64,000 nucleotides of DNA from Flavobacteriales bacterium (GTDB lineage Bacteria; Bacteroidota; Bacteroidia; Flavobacteriales_F; PHOS-HE28). Shown here piece after piece: positions 9,816 through 18,900 of the stretch (the stretch's first letter is position 1; every line of letters begins with the position of its first letter). The notes under the pieces are model-generated. The model was given only the letters and a program-made list of their open reading frames with translations. It did no database searches and was not told the DNA's origin. The stretch covers positions 221,696-285,695 of the forward strand of contig JADJLR010000005.1 of NCBI GenBank assembly GCA_016710015.1, given 5' to 3'. The position numbers and the translations under genes were made by a program.

Positions 9816-10793
9816 GTGAGCACTACCCGACCTTCTCCGCGCACGTTCAAGGTATGCATCGTGCTCCCCTGTTACAACGAAGAAGGGGTGATCGGGCATA
9901 CCGTCCGTGTGCTGCTTGGCGAGTTGGACCAAATGGCACAGAACGGCTTGGTGTCCACGGATAGCTACCTGTGCTGTGTGGACGATGGTAGCCGCGATGG
10001 TACGTGGGAGGAGATCCTGCACTCGGCGCAGGCGGACCAACGGGTACGGGGCATCAAGTTCAGCGCCAACTTCGGCCATCCGAATGCCCTGATGGCCGGA
10101 CTGCTGAATAACCACCACGAGGCCGAGATCCTGGTGACCATCGATGCGGACCTGCAGGACGATGTCTCGGTGATCGCCGAGATGATCCGGCAGCACCAAC
10201 TAGGAAAGCGTGTGGTCTACGGTGTGCGGTTGGAGCGGCATGTCGACGTACTCCCCAAGCGCATCGCCGCACATTTGTTCTACAAGGCAATGCGCGCCAT
10301 GAATGGACGCACCATTCGGGGCCATGCCGATTTCCGCAGTGCCGATGCACGAGTGATCGCCGATCTGGAAAGATTCCATGAGGTGAACGTCTACCTCCGG
10401 GGTCTGTTCCCGTTGATCGGTTATGCAAGCTCCGAGGTCCACTTTACCCGATTGGAACGCCACGCGGGCACCTCGAAATACTCGTACGGAAAGCTCATGA
10501 GCCTGGCTTGGGAAGGGATCACTTCCTTCACCACCACCCCGCTGCGCTTGGTATTCTACACCGGCCTGATCATGTTCGTTGTGGCCAGCGGCGTCGGTGT
10601 GTGGATCATTTGGGCAGCGTGGTGGGACAATCCCATCCAAGGTTGGGCCAGCATGGCGCTGATGCTGACCACCTTCTCGGCCATCAACATGATCAGCTTA
10701 GGAGTGATCGGCGAGTACATCGGGAAGATCTACAAGGAGGTGAAGCACCGCCCGAGGTATATCATCGAGACGACCACCGGACATGGCGAGTAA
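9816..10793 (+). CDS. GT2 polyprenyl-phosphate glycosyltransferase (GtrB/DPM1-like)
   Basis: The 325-residue protein makes polyprenyl-phosphate-linked sugars. It has the GT2 N-terminal motif VCIVLPCYNEEGVI, the donor motif CVDDGSRDGTW, FSANFGHPNALMAGL and the catalytic TIDADLQDD at about residue 107. Two C-terminal membrane helices (LVFYTGLIMFVV and MALMLTTFSAINMI) and a cytoplasmic tail with IGEYIGKIYKEVKHRP follow, the usual GtrB/ArnC layout. The GTG at 9816 gives a family-length N-terminus and sits just after a promoter box; an ATG at 9714 would add an unrelated leader. It overlaps the next methyltransferase by 11 bp. It could feed the GT39-like enzyme encoded divergently. Confidence 0.87.
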   Translation: MSTTRPSPRTFKVCIVLPCYNEEGVIGHTVRVLLGELDQMAQNGLVSTDSYLCCVDDGSRDGTWEEILHSAQADQRVRGIKFSANFGHPNALMAGLLNNHHEAEILVTIDADLQDDVSVIAEMIRQHQLGKRVVYGVRLERHVDVLPKRIAAHLFYKAMRAMNGRTIRGHADFRSADARVIADLERFHEVNVYLRGLFPLIGYASSEVHFTRLERHAGTSKYSYGKLMSLAWEGITSFTTTPLRLVFYTGLIMFVVASGVGVWIIWAAWWDNPIQGWASMALMLTTFSAINMISLGVIGEYIGKIYKEVKHRPRYIIETTTGHGE

Positions 10794-11535
10794 GCCGGAA
10801 ACCGCCTTCGACCACGAACAATTCGACACCATCTATCCGGAAGGTGTGGAACGGCATTACTGGAATCGCTGCCGGAACCAGGTCATCGCCGAACACTTGC
10901 GCAGGATCAGGGCTGAAGGCCCGCTTCTGGAAGTGGGTTGCGGAAAAGGCCTGGTGGTGCATGCCCTGCGCAACGCAGGTTTCGCGATCACTGGGGTCGA
11001 GCTCGCGGCCGTTCGACCGATACTTGAGGCCGCTCCATACGTTCGCACGGCCACGGATGCACGGCAGTTGGAAGTGGCGCAGAGGAACGAGGTGCGCACC
11101 ATCCTGCTGTTGGATGTGATCGAGCATTTGGAGGATCCGGTAGCCTTCCTCGCTGAATTGCGCAGCCACTTCCCCGCGTTGCGGCACTTGCTCTTAACCG
11201 TTCCTGCGCGGCAGGAGTTGTTCAGCAACTACGACGAATTCAATGGGCACTTCAGGCGATACGACCCGGCGCTCCTGCGCGAACACACGACCCTGCCCGG
11301 TGATCGGTATTTAGGCAGTACGTACTTCTTCCACGCACTCTATCCAGCGGCACGTCTCCAATTGAAATTCCGTGGAGCGCGCACGGTCGGTTTCTCGGTA
11401 CCGACACTTGGCCCTGCGACATGGCTGCATGCCTTGCTTGGTCGTGTCTTCTTTTGGGAACATCGGCTTCTTCCCGCTTCGTGGAAAGGCACTTCCTTGA
11501 TCGGCGCGGTCCACGTTGGGGGCGATGCTCCGTAG
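10783..11535 (+). CDS. class I SAM-dependent methyltransferase
   Basis: The 250-residue protein has the Rossmann-type SAM-binding motif I LLEVGCGKG near residue 47, followed by GVELA and the acidic LLLDVIEHLEDP segment. NGHFRRYD in the middle matches a motif in the second methyltransferase of this cluster (GHYRRYT at 12505). It probably methylates a sugar or lipid carrier, but the substrate is unknown. It overlaps the preceding GT2 by 11 bp, so the pair is likely translationally coupled, and its end runs into the start region of a second GT2. Confidence 0.8.
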   Translation: MASKPETAFDHEQFDTIYPEGVERHYWNRCRNQVIAEHLRRIRAEGPLLEVGCGKGLVVHALRNAGFAITGVELAAVRPILEAAPYVRTATDARQLEVAQRNEVRTILLLDVIEHLEDPVAFLAELRSHFPALRHLLLTVPARQELFSNYDEFNGHFRRYDPALLREHTTLPGDRYLGSTYFFHALYPAARLQLKFRGARTVGFSVPTLGPATWLHALLGRVFFWEHRLLPASWKGTSLIGAVHVGGDAP

Positions 11536-11543
11536 TACCTTGA
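11536..11543 (+). promoter_or_regulatory. Bacteroidota -7 promoter box (TACCTTGA)
   Basis: This TAnCTTsG-type box begins one base after the preceding stop codon and ends 8 bases before the ATG at 11552. It would give a near-leaderless transcript and argues against the earlier in-frame starts at 11516 and 11525. Confidence 0.4.
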
Positions 11544-11551
11544 ACCACGCT

Positions 11552-12490
11552 ATGGACCCACATGGCCCTGAGAGCATACCCCACTTGGCGCTGATCGCCC
11601 CTTGCTTCAATGAAGGGGATGTTGCCGTGCGATTCGTACACGAATTGAACGATACGCTGGCCGGTCTGGCTGCAACATGGACCTTCGTTCTGGTGGATGA
11701 CGGAAGTACGGATGACACGCTGGAGCGCCTTCGTTCCTTGGCCCCGATCGCCCCCAACATCCAATTGGAATTGCTTGCGCTGCCTTTCAACATGGGCCAC
11801 CAACGAGCCATTCTACAGGGCCTGTTGCACGCCTCTTCTTCCAAGGCCGAACGTTTCGTGGTGATGGATGCCGATGGAGAGGACGACCCACACGCATTGC
11901 ACGAATTGATCGACGGTACCCAACCGCCGATCGTGCTGGTGGCCCGGGGAGCACGGTCGGGTTCCTTCCTCTTCAAACTGGGCTATCGCTTCTATCGCAT
12001 TCTCTTCGCGACCGTTACAGGCAAACGCATGATCTTCGGGAATTACTCCATGATCGACCGAACGGTCCTTCACGCCGTGCTGAGCAAAGGATTCGTCCAC
12101 TATGCGGCCTGCCTTTCCAAACTGCAGAACCCCACACGGATCATCACCTATGATCGTCGCCCACGATTCGATGGGGATTCGAAGATGGACCTGCGCAGCC
12201 TCTCGCTGCATGCCTTCCGCTCCCTGATCGAGTACAGCGAGGAGGTGCTGGCGTTCTTCTTGAAAGCCTTCTTGATCCTGACGCTGATCTTCAGTGCTTC
12301 CATGGTCACCATCGTGTGCATCAAACTCTTCACCGAAAACGCCATTCCGGGTTGGGCCAGCACCTTGTGCCTCTCGTTGTTCAACTCCATGCTCGTGTGT
12401 CTCGGTTTCTTCGCCGTAGGCCTGCTGCTGGTGAATTCGTCCTTGCGCCGGGGCGATCAAAGCCAGCGGCTGTACCGCGTGGTCCGGTGA
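11552..12490 (+). CDS. GT2 glycosyltransferase with C-terminal membrane helices
   Basis: The 312-residue enzyme is a second polyprenyl-phosphate sugar synthase-like GT2. Motifs are LALIAPCFNEGDVA at the N-terminus, LVDDGSTDDTL, NMGHQRAILQGL and the catalytic MDADGEDDP near residue 108. Two hydrophobic helices are at the C-terminus (FLILTLIFSASMV and SMLVCLGFFAVGLLL). It resembles the GT2 at 9816 but ends in a different basic tail. The ATG at 11552 is chosen because it follows a promoter box closely. A methyltransferase follows 14 bp downstream, repeating the GT2-methyltransferase order seen in the preceding pair. Confidence 0.82.
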   Translation: MDPHGPESIPHLALIAPCFNEGDVAVRFVHELNDTLAGLAATWTFVLVDDGSTDDTLERLRSLAPIAPNIQLELLALPFNMGHQRAILQGLLHASSSKAERFVVMDADGEDDPHALHELIDGTQPPIVLVARGARSGSFLFKLGYRFYRILFATVTGKRMIFGNYSMIDRTVLHAVLSKGFVHYAACLSKLQNPTRIITYDRRPRFDGDSKMDLRSLSLHAFRSLIEYSEEVLAFFLKAFLILTLIFSASMVTIVCIKLFTENAIPGWASTLCLSLFNSMLVCLGFFAVGLLLVNSSLRRGDQSQRLYRVVR

Positions 12491-12504
12491 TCGCCATTTG
12501 AAGG

Positions 12505-13203
12505 ATGCAGTACGTGGGAAAGGAGCTCGAACTCTTCGCACAGGCCACGAACTGGAAGCGCTATTGGGCTTCGAAGTTGCGGCCCTATGTGCGCGGCAGG
12601 GTCTTGGACGTGGGTTGCGGCATGGGCACGAATGCGCAGTACTTGGACCATGCGGGGGTCAGCGCGTACACCTTCCTTGAACCCGATGCCGATCTGCTGG
12701 AGCAGATCCCCAAGCATATTCCTATGCAGTTACTTCCGCGAAGTGAACGGATCCAAGGAACCACGATCGACCTTTCCGGACGTCAGTTCGACACGATCCT
12801 CTACCTGGATGTGATCGAACACATCGCCGACAGCTCGGTGGAGTTGGCCCGTGCGTTCGCCTTGCTCGCTCCGGGCGGGCACCTCCTGATCCTGGCCCCG
12901 GCCCATACGTTCCTCTGGAGTCCGTTGGACGATGCCGTGGGCCATTACCGGCGCTATACGAAAGCCGTTCTTCGCAGTGAATTGCCCGCTGGCGCCCAAG
13001 AAGTGCGCCTTTTCCACTTGGATGCGTTGGGCATGGCCCTTTCCCTGGGCAACCGCTTCGTAACGGCCCGCTCCTTGCCTACGGAGGGCCAGATCAGGTT
13101 CTGGGATCGGTGGGTGGTCCGTCCTTCGCAGGTATTGGATCCGCTGGTCGGCTACCGATTCGGTCGGTCGTTGGTCGGCATTGTGCGCCGCCCTGCTCAA
13201 TGA
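12505..13203 (+). CDS. class I SAM-dependent methyltransferase
   Basis: The 232-residue protein carries motif I VLDVGCGMG (about residues 33-41), FLEPDADLL, and the LYLDVIEHIADS segment, then GGHLLILAPAH. GHYRRYT near residue 153 parallels the methyltransferase at 10783, so the two are probably paralogues. The substrate is likely a glycan or lipid intermediate made by the neighbouring GT2 enzymes; this is inference from position. The stop overlaps the end of the convergent rlmH gene by 7 bp. It is the last gene of the first polysaccharide block. Confidence 0.8.
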   Translation: MQYVGKELELFAQATNWKRYWASKLRPYVRGRVLDVGCGMGTNAQYLDHAGVSAYTFLEPDADLLEQIPKHIPMQLLPRSERIQGTTIDLSGRQFDTILYLDVIEHIADSSVELARAFALLAPGGHLLILAPAHTFLWSPLDDAVGHYRRYTKAVLRSELPAGAQEVRLFHLDALGMALSLGNRFVTARSLPTEGQIRFWDRWVVRPSQVLDPLVGYRFGRSLVGIVRRPAQ

Positions 13204-13658
13204 TGGTACGGACTGCCTTGCAGGATGGTAGCTGCGCGGTACAACTGCTCCGCGAAAAGGACCCGCACGAGTTGATGTGGGAAGATCATGGCGGAGAGGG
13301 CGAGGACCAGATCCGCACGGTCGCGCACAGCATCCGTCATGCCATACGCCCCTCCGATCACGAAGGCCACCTGCCGAACGCCCTGATCTCGCCACGTACC
13401 CAACTGCTGCGCGAACGCTGGGCTGGTGAGGGCTTTTCCCCGTTCATCCAGGACCACCACCCGCTCACCGGGTTTCAGGGCAGCCAGGATCCGCTCGCTT
13501 TCCACGCGTTGTTGATAACTGGCCTGACCTTTGCCCGCTTCCGGCAATACCACCAGCTCCACGGGGAACATCCGTCCGAGTCGACCCACGTAATGCTCCA
13601 ACCCCTCGGTGACCCACCCGCGCTCGCTTCGTCCTACCAGCAACAAACGCACCTTCAT
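13197..13658 (-). CDS. rlmH: 23S rRNA (pseudouridine-1915-N3) methyltransferase
   Basis: The 153-residue SPOUT-family enzyme methylates N3 of pseudouridine 1915 in helix 69 of 23S rRNA, acting on assembled 70S ribosomes. The family hallmarks are visible: LDERGKALTSPAFAQ, the SAM-binding knot FVIGGAYGMTD, and the C-terminal LSAMIFPHQLVRVLFAEQLYRA ending SPYHH. The length matches the usual 155 or so residues. It is read toward the polysaccharide block and overlaps the convergent methyltransferase by 7 bp. The gene is housekeeping and marks the border of the accessory region. Confidence 0.95.
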   Translation of the reverse strand: MKVRLLLVGRSERGWVTEGLEHYVGRLGRMFPVELVVLPEAGKGQASYQQRVESERILAALKPGERVVVLDERGKALTSPAFAQQLGTWRDQGVRQVAFVIGGAYGMTDAVRDRADLVLALSAMIFPHQLVRVLFAEQLYRAATILQGSPYHH

Positions 13659-13733
13659 CCGCGTAAACTTGTTCGTAACTCCATAGGCATCAGGGCCTCA
13701 ACTTGGCCCGGTATTTGCCAAATTTCGGAACAA

Positions 13734-14144
13734 ATGAAGCACGTGATCAACCGAATGTTCCTCGCCTTGGTGGTAATGGCCTGCTCGCTGGGTGTTTCCG
13801 CGCAAGACGACGTGAAAGAAAAGGTGGTGCAAGCCATGCGTACGGGTAACTCCAAGGACTTGGCGGTGCATTTCATCCCGAACATCGACCTCACCGTCAA
13901 GGAAACGGCCGAAGTCTATAGCCGGGCACAAGCCGAACAGATCATCCGCAAGTTCTTCAACGACAACCCGCCGGTGGATCTGGTGATCGAACACTCCGGG
14001 GTAAGTAAATTGGGTGATAAGTACTTCATCGGGATCCTACGGACCAGCACCGGATACTTCCGGGTCACCTTCTTCCTGAAGAAGACGGAAACCGTCTACC
14101 AGGTGAAGCAGTTGCGCATCGAAAACAGCAAGAACGACTTCTGA
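13734..14144 (+). CDS. secreted DUF4783 protein
   Basis: The 136-residue product has a signal peptide (MKHVINRMFLALVVMACSLGVSAQ) with a likely cut after SAQ. The mature part matches the DUF4783 type of small periplasmic Bacteroidota proteins (SNTF2-like fold): KVVQAMRTGNSKDLA, LTVKETAEVYSRAQAE and YRVKQLRIE-like closing strands. Its function is unknown. nadC starts 2 bp after its stop, an arrangement that points to one transcript. A TATTTG box at 13712 lies 16 bases before the ATG and may be its promoter. Confidence 0.85.
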   Translation: MKHVINRMFLALVVMACSLGVSAQDDVKEKVVQAMRTGNSKDLAVHFIPNIDLTVKETAEVYSRAQAEQIIRKFFNDNPPVDLVIEHSGVSKLGDKYFIGILRTSTGYFRVTFFLKKTETVYQVKQLRIENSKNDF

Positions 14145-14146
14145 CC

Positions 14147-14989
14147 GTGCTTCCACCAGGCAGTGAAGAGCTTATCGCACGGGCCTTCAGCGAGGATATC
14201 GGCGATGGAGACCACACCTCCCTGAGCACCATTCCCGCTGATGCCAAAGGTGCCGCACGTCTGCTTGTGAAGGCGGATGGTGTACTGGCTGGTGTGGAAA
14301 TGGCCCAAGCCGTCACCGCCTATTTCGACCCCGCGATCACCTTGCGGATCTATTTGGAAGATGGTGCCGCCGTGAAGGAAGGAGACATTGCCTTCAACCT
14401 CATGGGGCCCACTCGAAGCATCCTTCAGGTGGAGCGCATCCTGTTGAATTTCATGCAGCGCATGAGTGGGATCGCCACGCTCACCCACCGTTTCGTGGAT
14501 GCTGTGGAGGGCACGGGTTGCCGCGTGTTGGATACCCGAAAGACCACTCCGGGACTCCGTGCGATCGAGAAGTGGGCCGTTCGCCTCGGAGGTGGCCACA
14601 ACCACCGCATGGGCTTGTATGACATGATCATGATCAAGGACAACCACCACGATTTCGCTGGTGGTATTCCGAAGGCCATCCAAGCCGCACGCGCCTATCT
14701 GGCCAGCACAGGCAAGGACCTGCCGATCGAAGTGGAGACACGAGATCTGGACGAGGTGGAACAGGTGTTGGCCACGGGTGGCGTTCAACGGATCATGTTG
14801 GACAATTTCACACCGAAGCTAATGCGTCAAGCGGTGGAGCGGATCGATCGCCGGTACGAGACCGAAGCCTCCGGGGGCATCACGCTGGCAACCGCACGTT
14901 CATTCGCTGAGACCGGCGTAGATTTCATTTCCGTCGGGGCCTTGACCCATTCCGTGCCAAGCCTGGACCTCAGCCTGAAGGCCTTGTGA
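14147..14989 (+). CDS. nadC: nicotinate-nucleotide pyrophosphorylase (carboxylating)
   Basis: The 280-residue enzyme converts quinolinate and PRPP to nicotinate mononucleotide in de novo NAD synthesis. Diagnostic segments are GDGDHTS near the N-terminus, VERILLNFMQRMSGIAT, the substrate-binding RKTTPGLRAIEKWAV, GGGHNHRMGL, MIKDNH and the C-terminal EASGGI and DFISVGALTHS. The start is a GTG two bases after the DUF4783 stop. The length and all key arginine, lysine and histidine residues look normal. nadA and nadB are not in this window. Confidence 0.95.
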   Translation: MLPPGSEELIARAFSEDIGDGDHTSLSTIPADAKGAARLLVKADGVLAGVEMAQAVTAYFDPAITLRIYLEDGAAVKEGDIAFNLMGPTRSILQVERILLNFMQRMSGIATLTHRFVDAVEGTGCRVLDTRKTTPGLRAIEKWAVRLGGGHNHRMGLYDMIMIKDNHHDFAGGIPKAIQAARAYLASTGKDLPIEVETRDLDEVEQVLATGGVQRIMLDNFTPKLMRQAVERIDRRYETEASGGITLATARSFAETGVDFISVGALTHSVPSLDLSLKAL

Positions 14990-14992
14990 CCC

Positions 14993-15952
14993 ATGATCGA
15001 GCGGCTGAAACGCAAGTTGCTGTACGCGAGTGGAACTCGTCGCCTGATCAAATGGGCAAGACGGATCGTGCTGCCTGGATTCGAGCGCTTCAACGTGTAT
15101 GAGATCTCGCGGTTCTTCGTCAAGGCCCTTACCCAAGGGAACTTGGTCACGCGGGCATCGGCCATCTCCTTCAAGGTGTTCATCGCTTTCTTCCCGGCCG
15201 TGATCGTGCTGCTAACGATGATCCCGTACATCCCGATCAACGACTTCCAGACCAAATTGCTTCTGGCCTTCCACGACATGCTCCCGTTGGAAGTGTACAA
15301 GTTCGTGGAATCCACCTTGCATGACCTGTTGGTGAAGAAACACGGAACCTTGCTGTCCGTGAGTTTTCTGGTGGGTGTGTTCCTCGCTAGCAACAGCATC
15401 GATGCCATCCTGGCGGGCTTCAGCGGAAGCACCAACCACGCCAGTTGGCATTCCCCTTTGAAGCAACGCCTATTGAGTATCGGGCTATTGATCGCCCTTA
15501 CCATCCTGACCTTGATCGCGATCCCGATGCTTACCCTCAGTGGCATCGTCATCTACAAGCTGGATTCCATCAGTTTCTTCTCCAGCTACTTCCAAGTGGC
15601 CGCGCTCTTCCTAATGAAATGGGTGGTCACCGTGTTTGTGGTATTCATGTTCGTTTCGTTGTTGTACTACGCAGGCGACCCATCGGCGACCCGATTCCAT
15701 TTGTTCACCCCCGGTTCCATCCTCGCGGTCTTCTTGGTGCTGCTGGTGTCCCAGGGCCTGGCCTTCGTCTTTTCCAATATCACGGATTACAATGCCCTGT
15801 ACGGATCCATTGGTGCCATCCTTGCGGTTCAGCTCTGGATCTACATGAACATGATCGTGCTGCTGGTGGGTTATGAGTTGAACACCAGCATCATGCGCGC
15901 CCGCCGTTTGCGGATCGAGCACTTGAAGGCTCCCGCCGCGAAGCACAGATGA
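14993..15952 (+). CDS. YihY/BrkB family inner-membrane protein
   Basis: The 319-residue protein has about six hydrophobic helices and the family features ASAISFKVFIAFFPAVIVLL near residue 56, GVFLASNSIDAILAGF, YYAGDPSATRF, and SNITDYNALYGSIGAILAVQLW with a terminal helix YMNMIVLLVGYELN. YihY proteins were once called ribonuclease BN in error; the real function is unclear and may be in envelope transport. It starts 3 bp after nadC and ends about 30 bp before the M1 peptidase. Confidence 0.88.
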   Translation: MIERLKRKLLYASGTRRLIKWARRIVLPGFERFNVYEISRFFVKALTQGNLVTRASAISFKVFIAFFPAVIVLLTMIPYIPINDFQTKLLLAFHDMLPLEVYKFVESTLHDLLVKKHGTLLSVSFLVGVFLASNSIDAILAGFSGSTNHASWHSPLKQRLLSIGLLIALTILTLIAIPMLTLSGIVIYKLDSISFFSSYFQVAALFLMKWVVTVFVVFMFVSLLYYAGDPSATRFHLFTPGSILAVFLVLLVSQGLAFVFSNITDYNALYGSIGAILAVQLWIYMNMIVLLVGYELNTSIMRARRLRIEHLKAPAAKHR

Positions 15953-15963
15953 GCGGATCCGAA

Positions 15964-15971
15964 TAACTTGG
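15964..15971 (+). promoter_or_regulatory. Bacteroidota -7 promoter box (TAACTTGG)
   Basis: The box ends 11 bases before the ATG at 15983 of the M1 peptidase gene. It supports that ATG rather than a TTG at 15968, which lies inside the box. Confidence 0.45.
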
Positions 15972-15982
15972 TGCCGCGTCCC

Positions 15983-18900
15983 ATGCGGAATATCCTCATC
16001 CTCTGTTCGGTCTGTGCCTGGATCGGTGCTATGGCCCAGCCTTTCGATGCCAAGCATCCACCGAACACCTATCGGAATGCCGACAATCCATACTACTGGA
16101 AGAACCGGCCACCGCGCCCCGGCTACTGGCAACAGGATGTACACTACGTGATCAAGGCGCGATTGGATGATACCACCGACCAATTGCATGCGAACCTGGC
16201 GCTCACCTACGTGAACAATTCACCGGATACGCTGGAATACGTTTTCTTCCATTTACCCCAAGAGGCGTTCGTACAAGGATCCTATTTGGATGCCAAGGAA
16301 GGCGGACTGCGGAAGACCAAGAACGGCGCTATCGCTTACGCTGGTACCCGGATAGATGCGCTTACGGAAGAGGATATCCCGCTGAGGCTGGAGCAGGACA
16401 ATACCGTGCTGAAAGTGTGGCTGAAACAACCGCTGCCACCGAACGAACGGACCAACTTGCGCATCGACTTCACCACCCACTGGACCATGGATGTGTACCG
16501 CCGGATGAAGCTCTTTCAAGCATGGGGTGGCAAGCATTACGATGGGGTACACTGGTATCCGCGCATGGCGGTGTACGACGAACGTTTCGGCTGGGACACG
16601 CAGCAACATCTTGGTAGCGAATTCTACGGTGACTTCGGCACCTTCGATGTGGATCTCGACTTTCCGCACCACTACATCCTGGACGCTACCGGGTGGTTGC
16701 AGAACGAGAACGAAATGCTCCCACCGGAACTAAAGGCCAAATTGGCGATCAGCAATTTCAAGGACAAACCGTGGAACGAGGCACCATCGGTGATCATCGC
16801 TCCAGAACCCGGAAAGCGCAAGGTGTGGCGATTCCATGCGGAGAACGTACACGACTTCGCCTTCACGGCCGATCCGAATTACCGCATCGGCGAAGTGGTA
16901 GTGACCGATGGCCCAGCGAAAGGGGTCAAGTGCGTGGCACTGGTCCAAGAACCGCATGCCAGCGGCTGGCAGAATGCTGCTGAATACACGGCCAAGATCA
17001 TCGCTTGCTTCAGCCGCGACTTCGGCGTGTACGCTTACCCGAAGATGATCGTGGCCGACGCGCGCGATGGGATGGAGTACCCCATGCTCACCTTGGACAG
17101 TGGCAACGAGCCGAACTACCGTGGCTTGTTCGTACACGAAATAGGACACAACTGGTTCTTCGGCATGGTCGGCAACAACGAGACCTATCGTGCTTTCTTG
17201 GATGAAGGCTTCACGCAATTCCTGACCGCATGGGGACTGGAACACATCGATGGCGACACCGCTGTGGTGGAACCACCAACTACCCGCTACGAGGCGCGAT
17301 TCACCAGTCCGGTACGACCGCGAGAGGATGACGTGTACTACGGTTACCAACGCGATGCGGTGCGCGACCGACTCCCTCCCATCAATACGCACAGCGACGA
17401 GTTCGGTCTTCTGAAAGGCCAAACCGGAGGATACCGACACGTGTATTCCAAGACCGCCACTATGCTATACAATTTGCAATACGTGCTTGGCGACTCGCTC
17501 TTCCTAGCGGCGATGCAACAGTACGTGGTGCAGTGGCGGATGTGCCATCCTTACCCGGAGGACATGCGCGCCAGTTTCATCCGATCCACCAAAGTGGACT
17601 TGAACTGGTTCTTCGACCAATGGATCGATACGGACAAGCGCATCGATTATGCTGTGAAAGGGGTTTCCAAAAGGCATCTGGATGCCGGACAGACCATCCA
17701 CCTGCGCCGCAAGGACGACATGCACATGCCGATCGACCTACGCATCGAGGCACGCGATGGAACGATCCACGACTTCTACATCCCGAACACCTGGTTCGAG
17801 AAGAGGACCGATGCCACCGTATTACCGCGCTGGATCGGCTACGATGAATTGCAACGTGACCATATCGCACACGTGGACATTCCGACGGGGATCGCGCAGG
17901 TCACCATCGACCCCACGGACCGTTTGGCGGATTCGTACAAGATCAACGACCATCTGGTGATGCCGATCGAGGTGGGTTTCGATCACCACGTACGCCAGCG
18001 TCCGGATCGTCGGGCCTACCAAGCCTTCGTGCGCCCGGACCTGTGGTGGAATGGCTTTGATGGCACCAAGGTGGGCGTACACTTGAACAGCTCGTATATG
18101 AAGTACAAGCACCGCATCCACTTCACCGGATGGCTGAATACCGGAATGGGCCAATACCTGCCACCGAACAACCCGAGTACGCAGAACGATTCCATTCCAG
18201 GGAACAAGGACACCAGTTATGATCCCTTCTCCTTCAACTTCCGGTACGAGAACGGCACAGAGAAGATCCTGAAGGGTTCTTCGGTTTTCGTGCATGCCCG
18301 GATGCTGGATGGACTACAACGATACGGCGGCGGTTGGCATTGGGACCTGCCCAACAACAAGACGGAAGCCGAGGTGGAACTCCACTATTTCTTGCGCCGA
18401 GATAGTGCGGACCTCACCTATTTGCTCTACCCGAACGAGTGGGAGCTGGATCGTTTGAATGGAGCGATGGACCTTCGCGTGCGACACAAGTACTCCTATG
18501 GCCGTAGTCGTGGCGATGTGAGGATCGAATTGCGTTCCAGCGCTGTAGGCTCCGCTTCGCACTATGCGCAACTCCGGATCACGGCCGTGAACACCAACGA
18601 GTTGGGGAAGCTTCAACTCCGTACGCGTGCCTTCGGGCAATACGGAACGGGGAGCACACCGCGTGAAAGTGCGCTCTTCCTTGCAGGTGCATCACCGGAG
18701 GAAATGATGGAGGACAAATATGTGCGCAGTGTTGGCTTCGTACCCTATGACTGGTTGGGGTACGGCGCAGGCGTTCAGCCATTCCAACAAGGAGGTGGAC
18801 TCGGACTGCGTGGCTACGCGGGCTATCTCGCTCCGGATCTGGATGCGGACGGCGCTTTGATCGTCAACTACCGCAGCAATACCGGGATCTCCGCCTCGGG

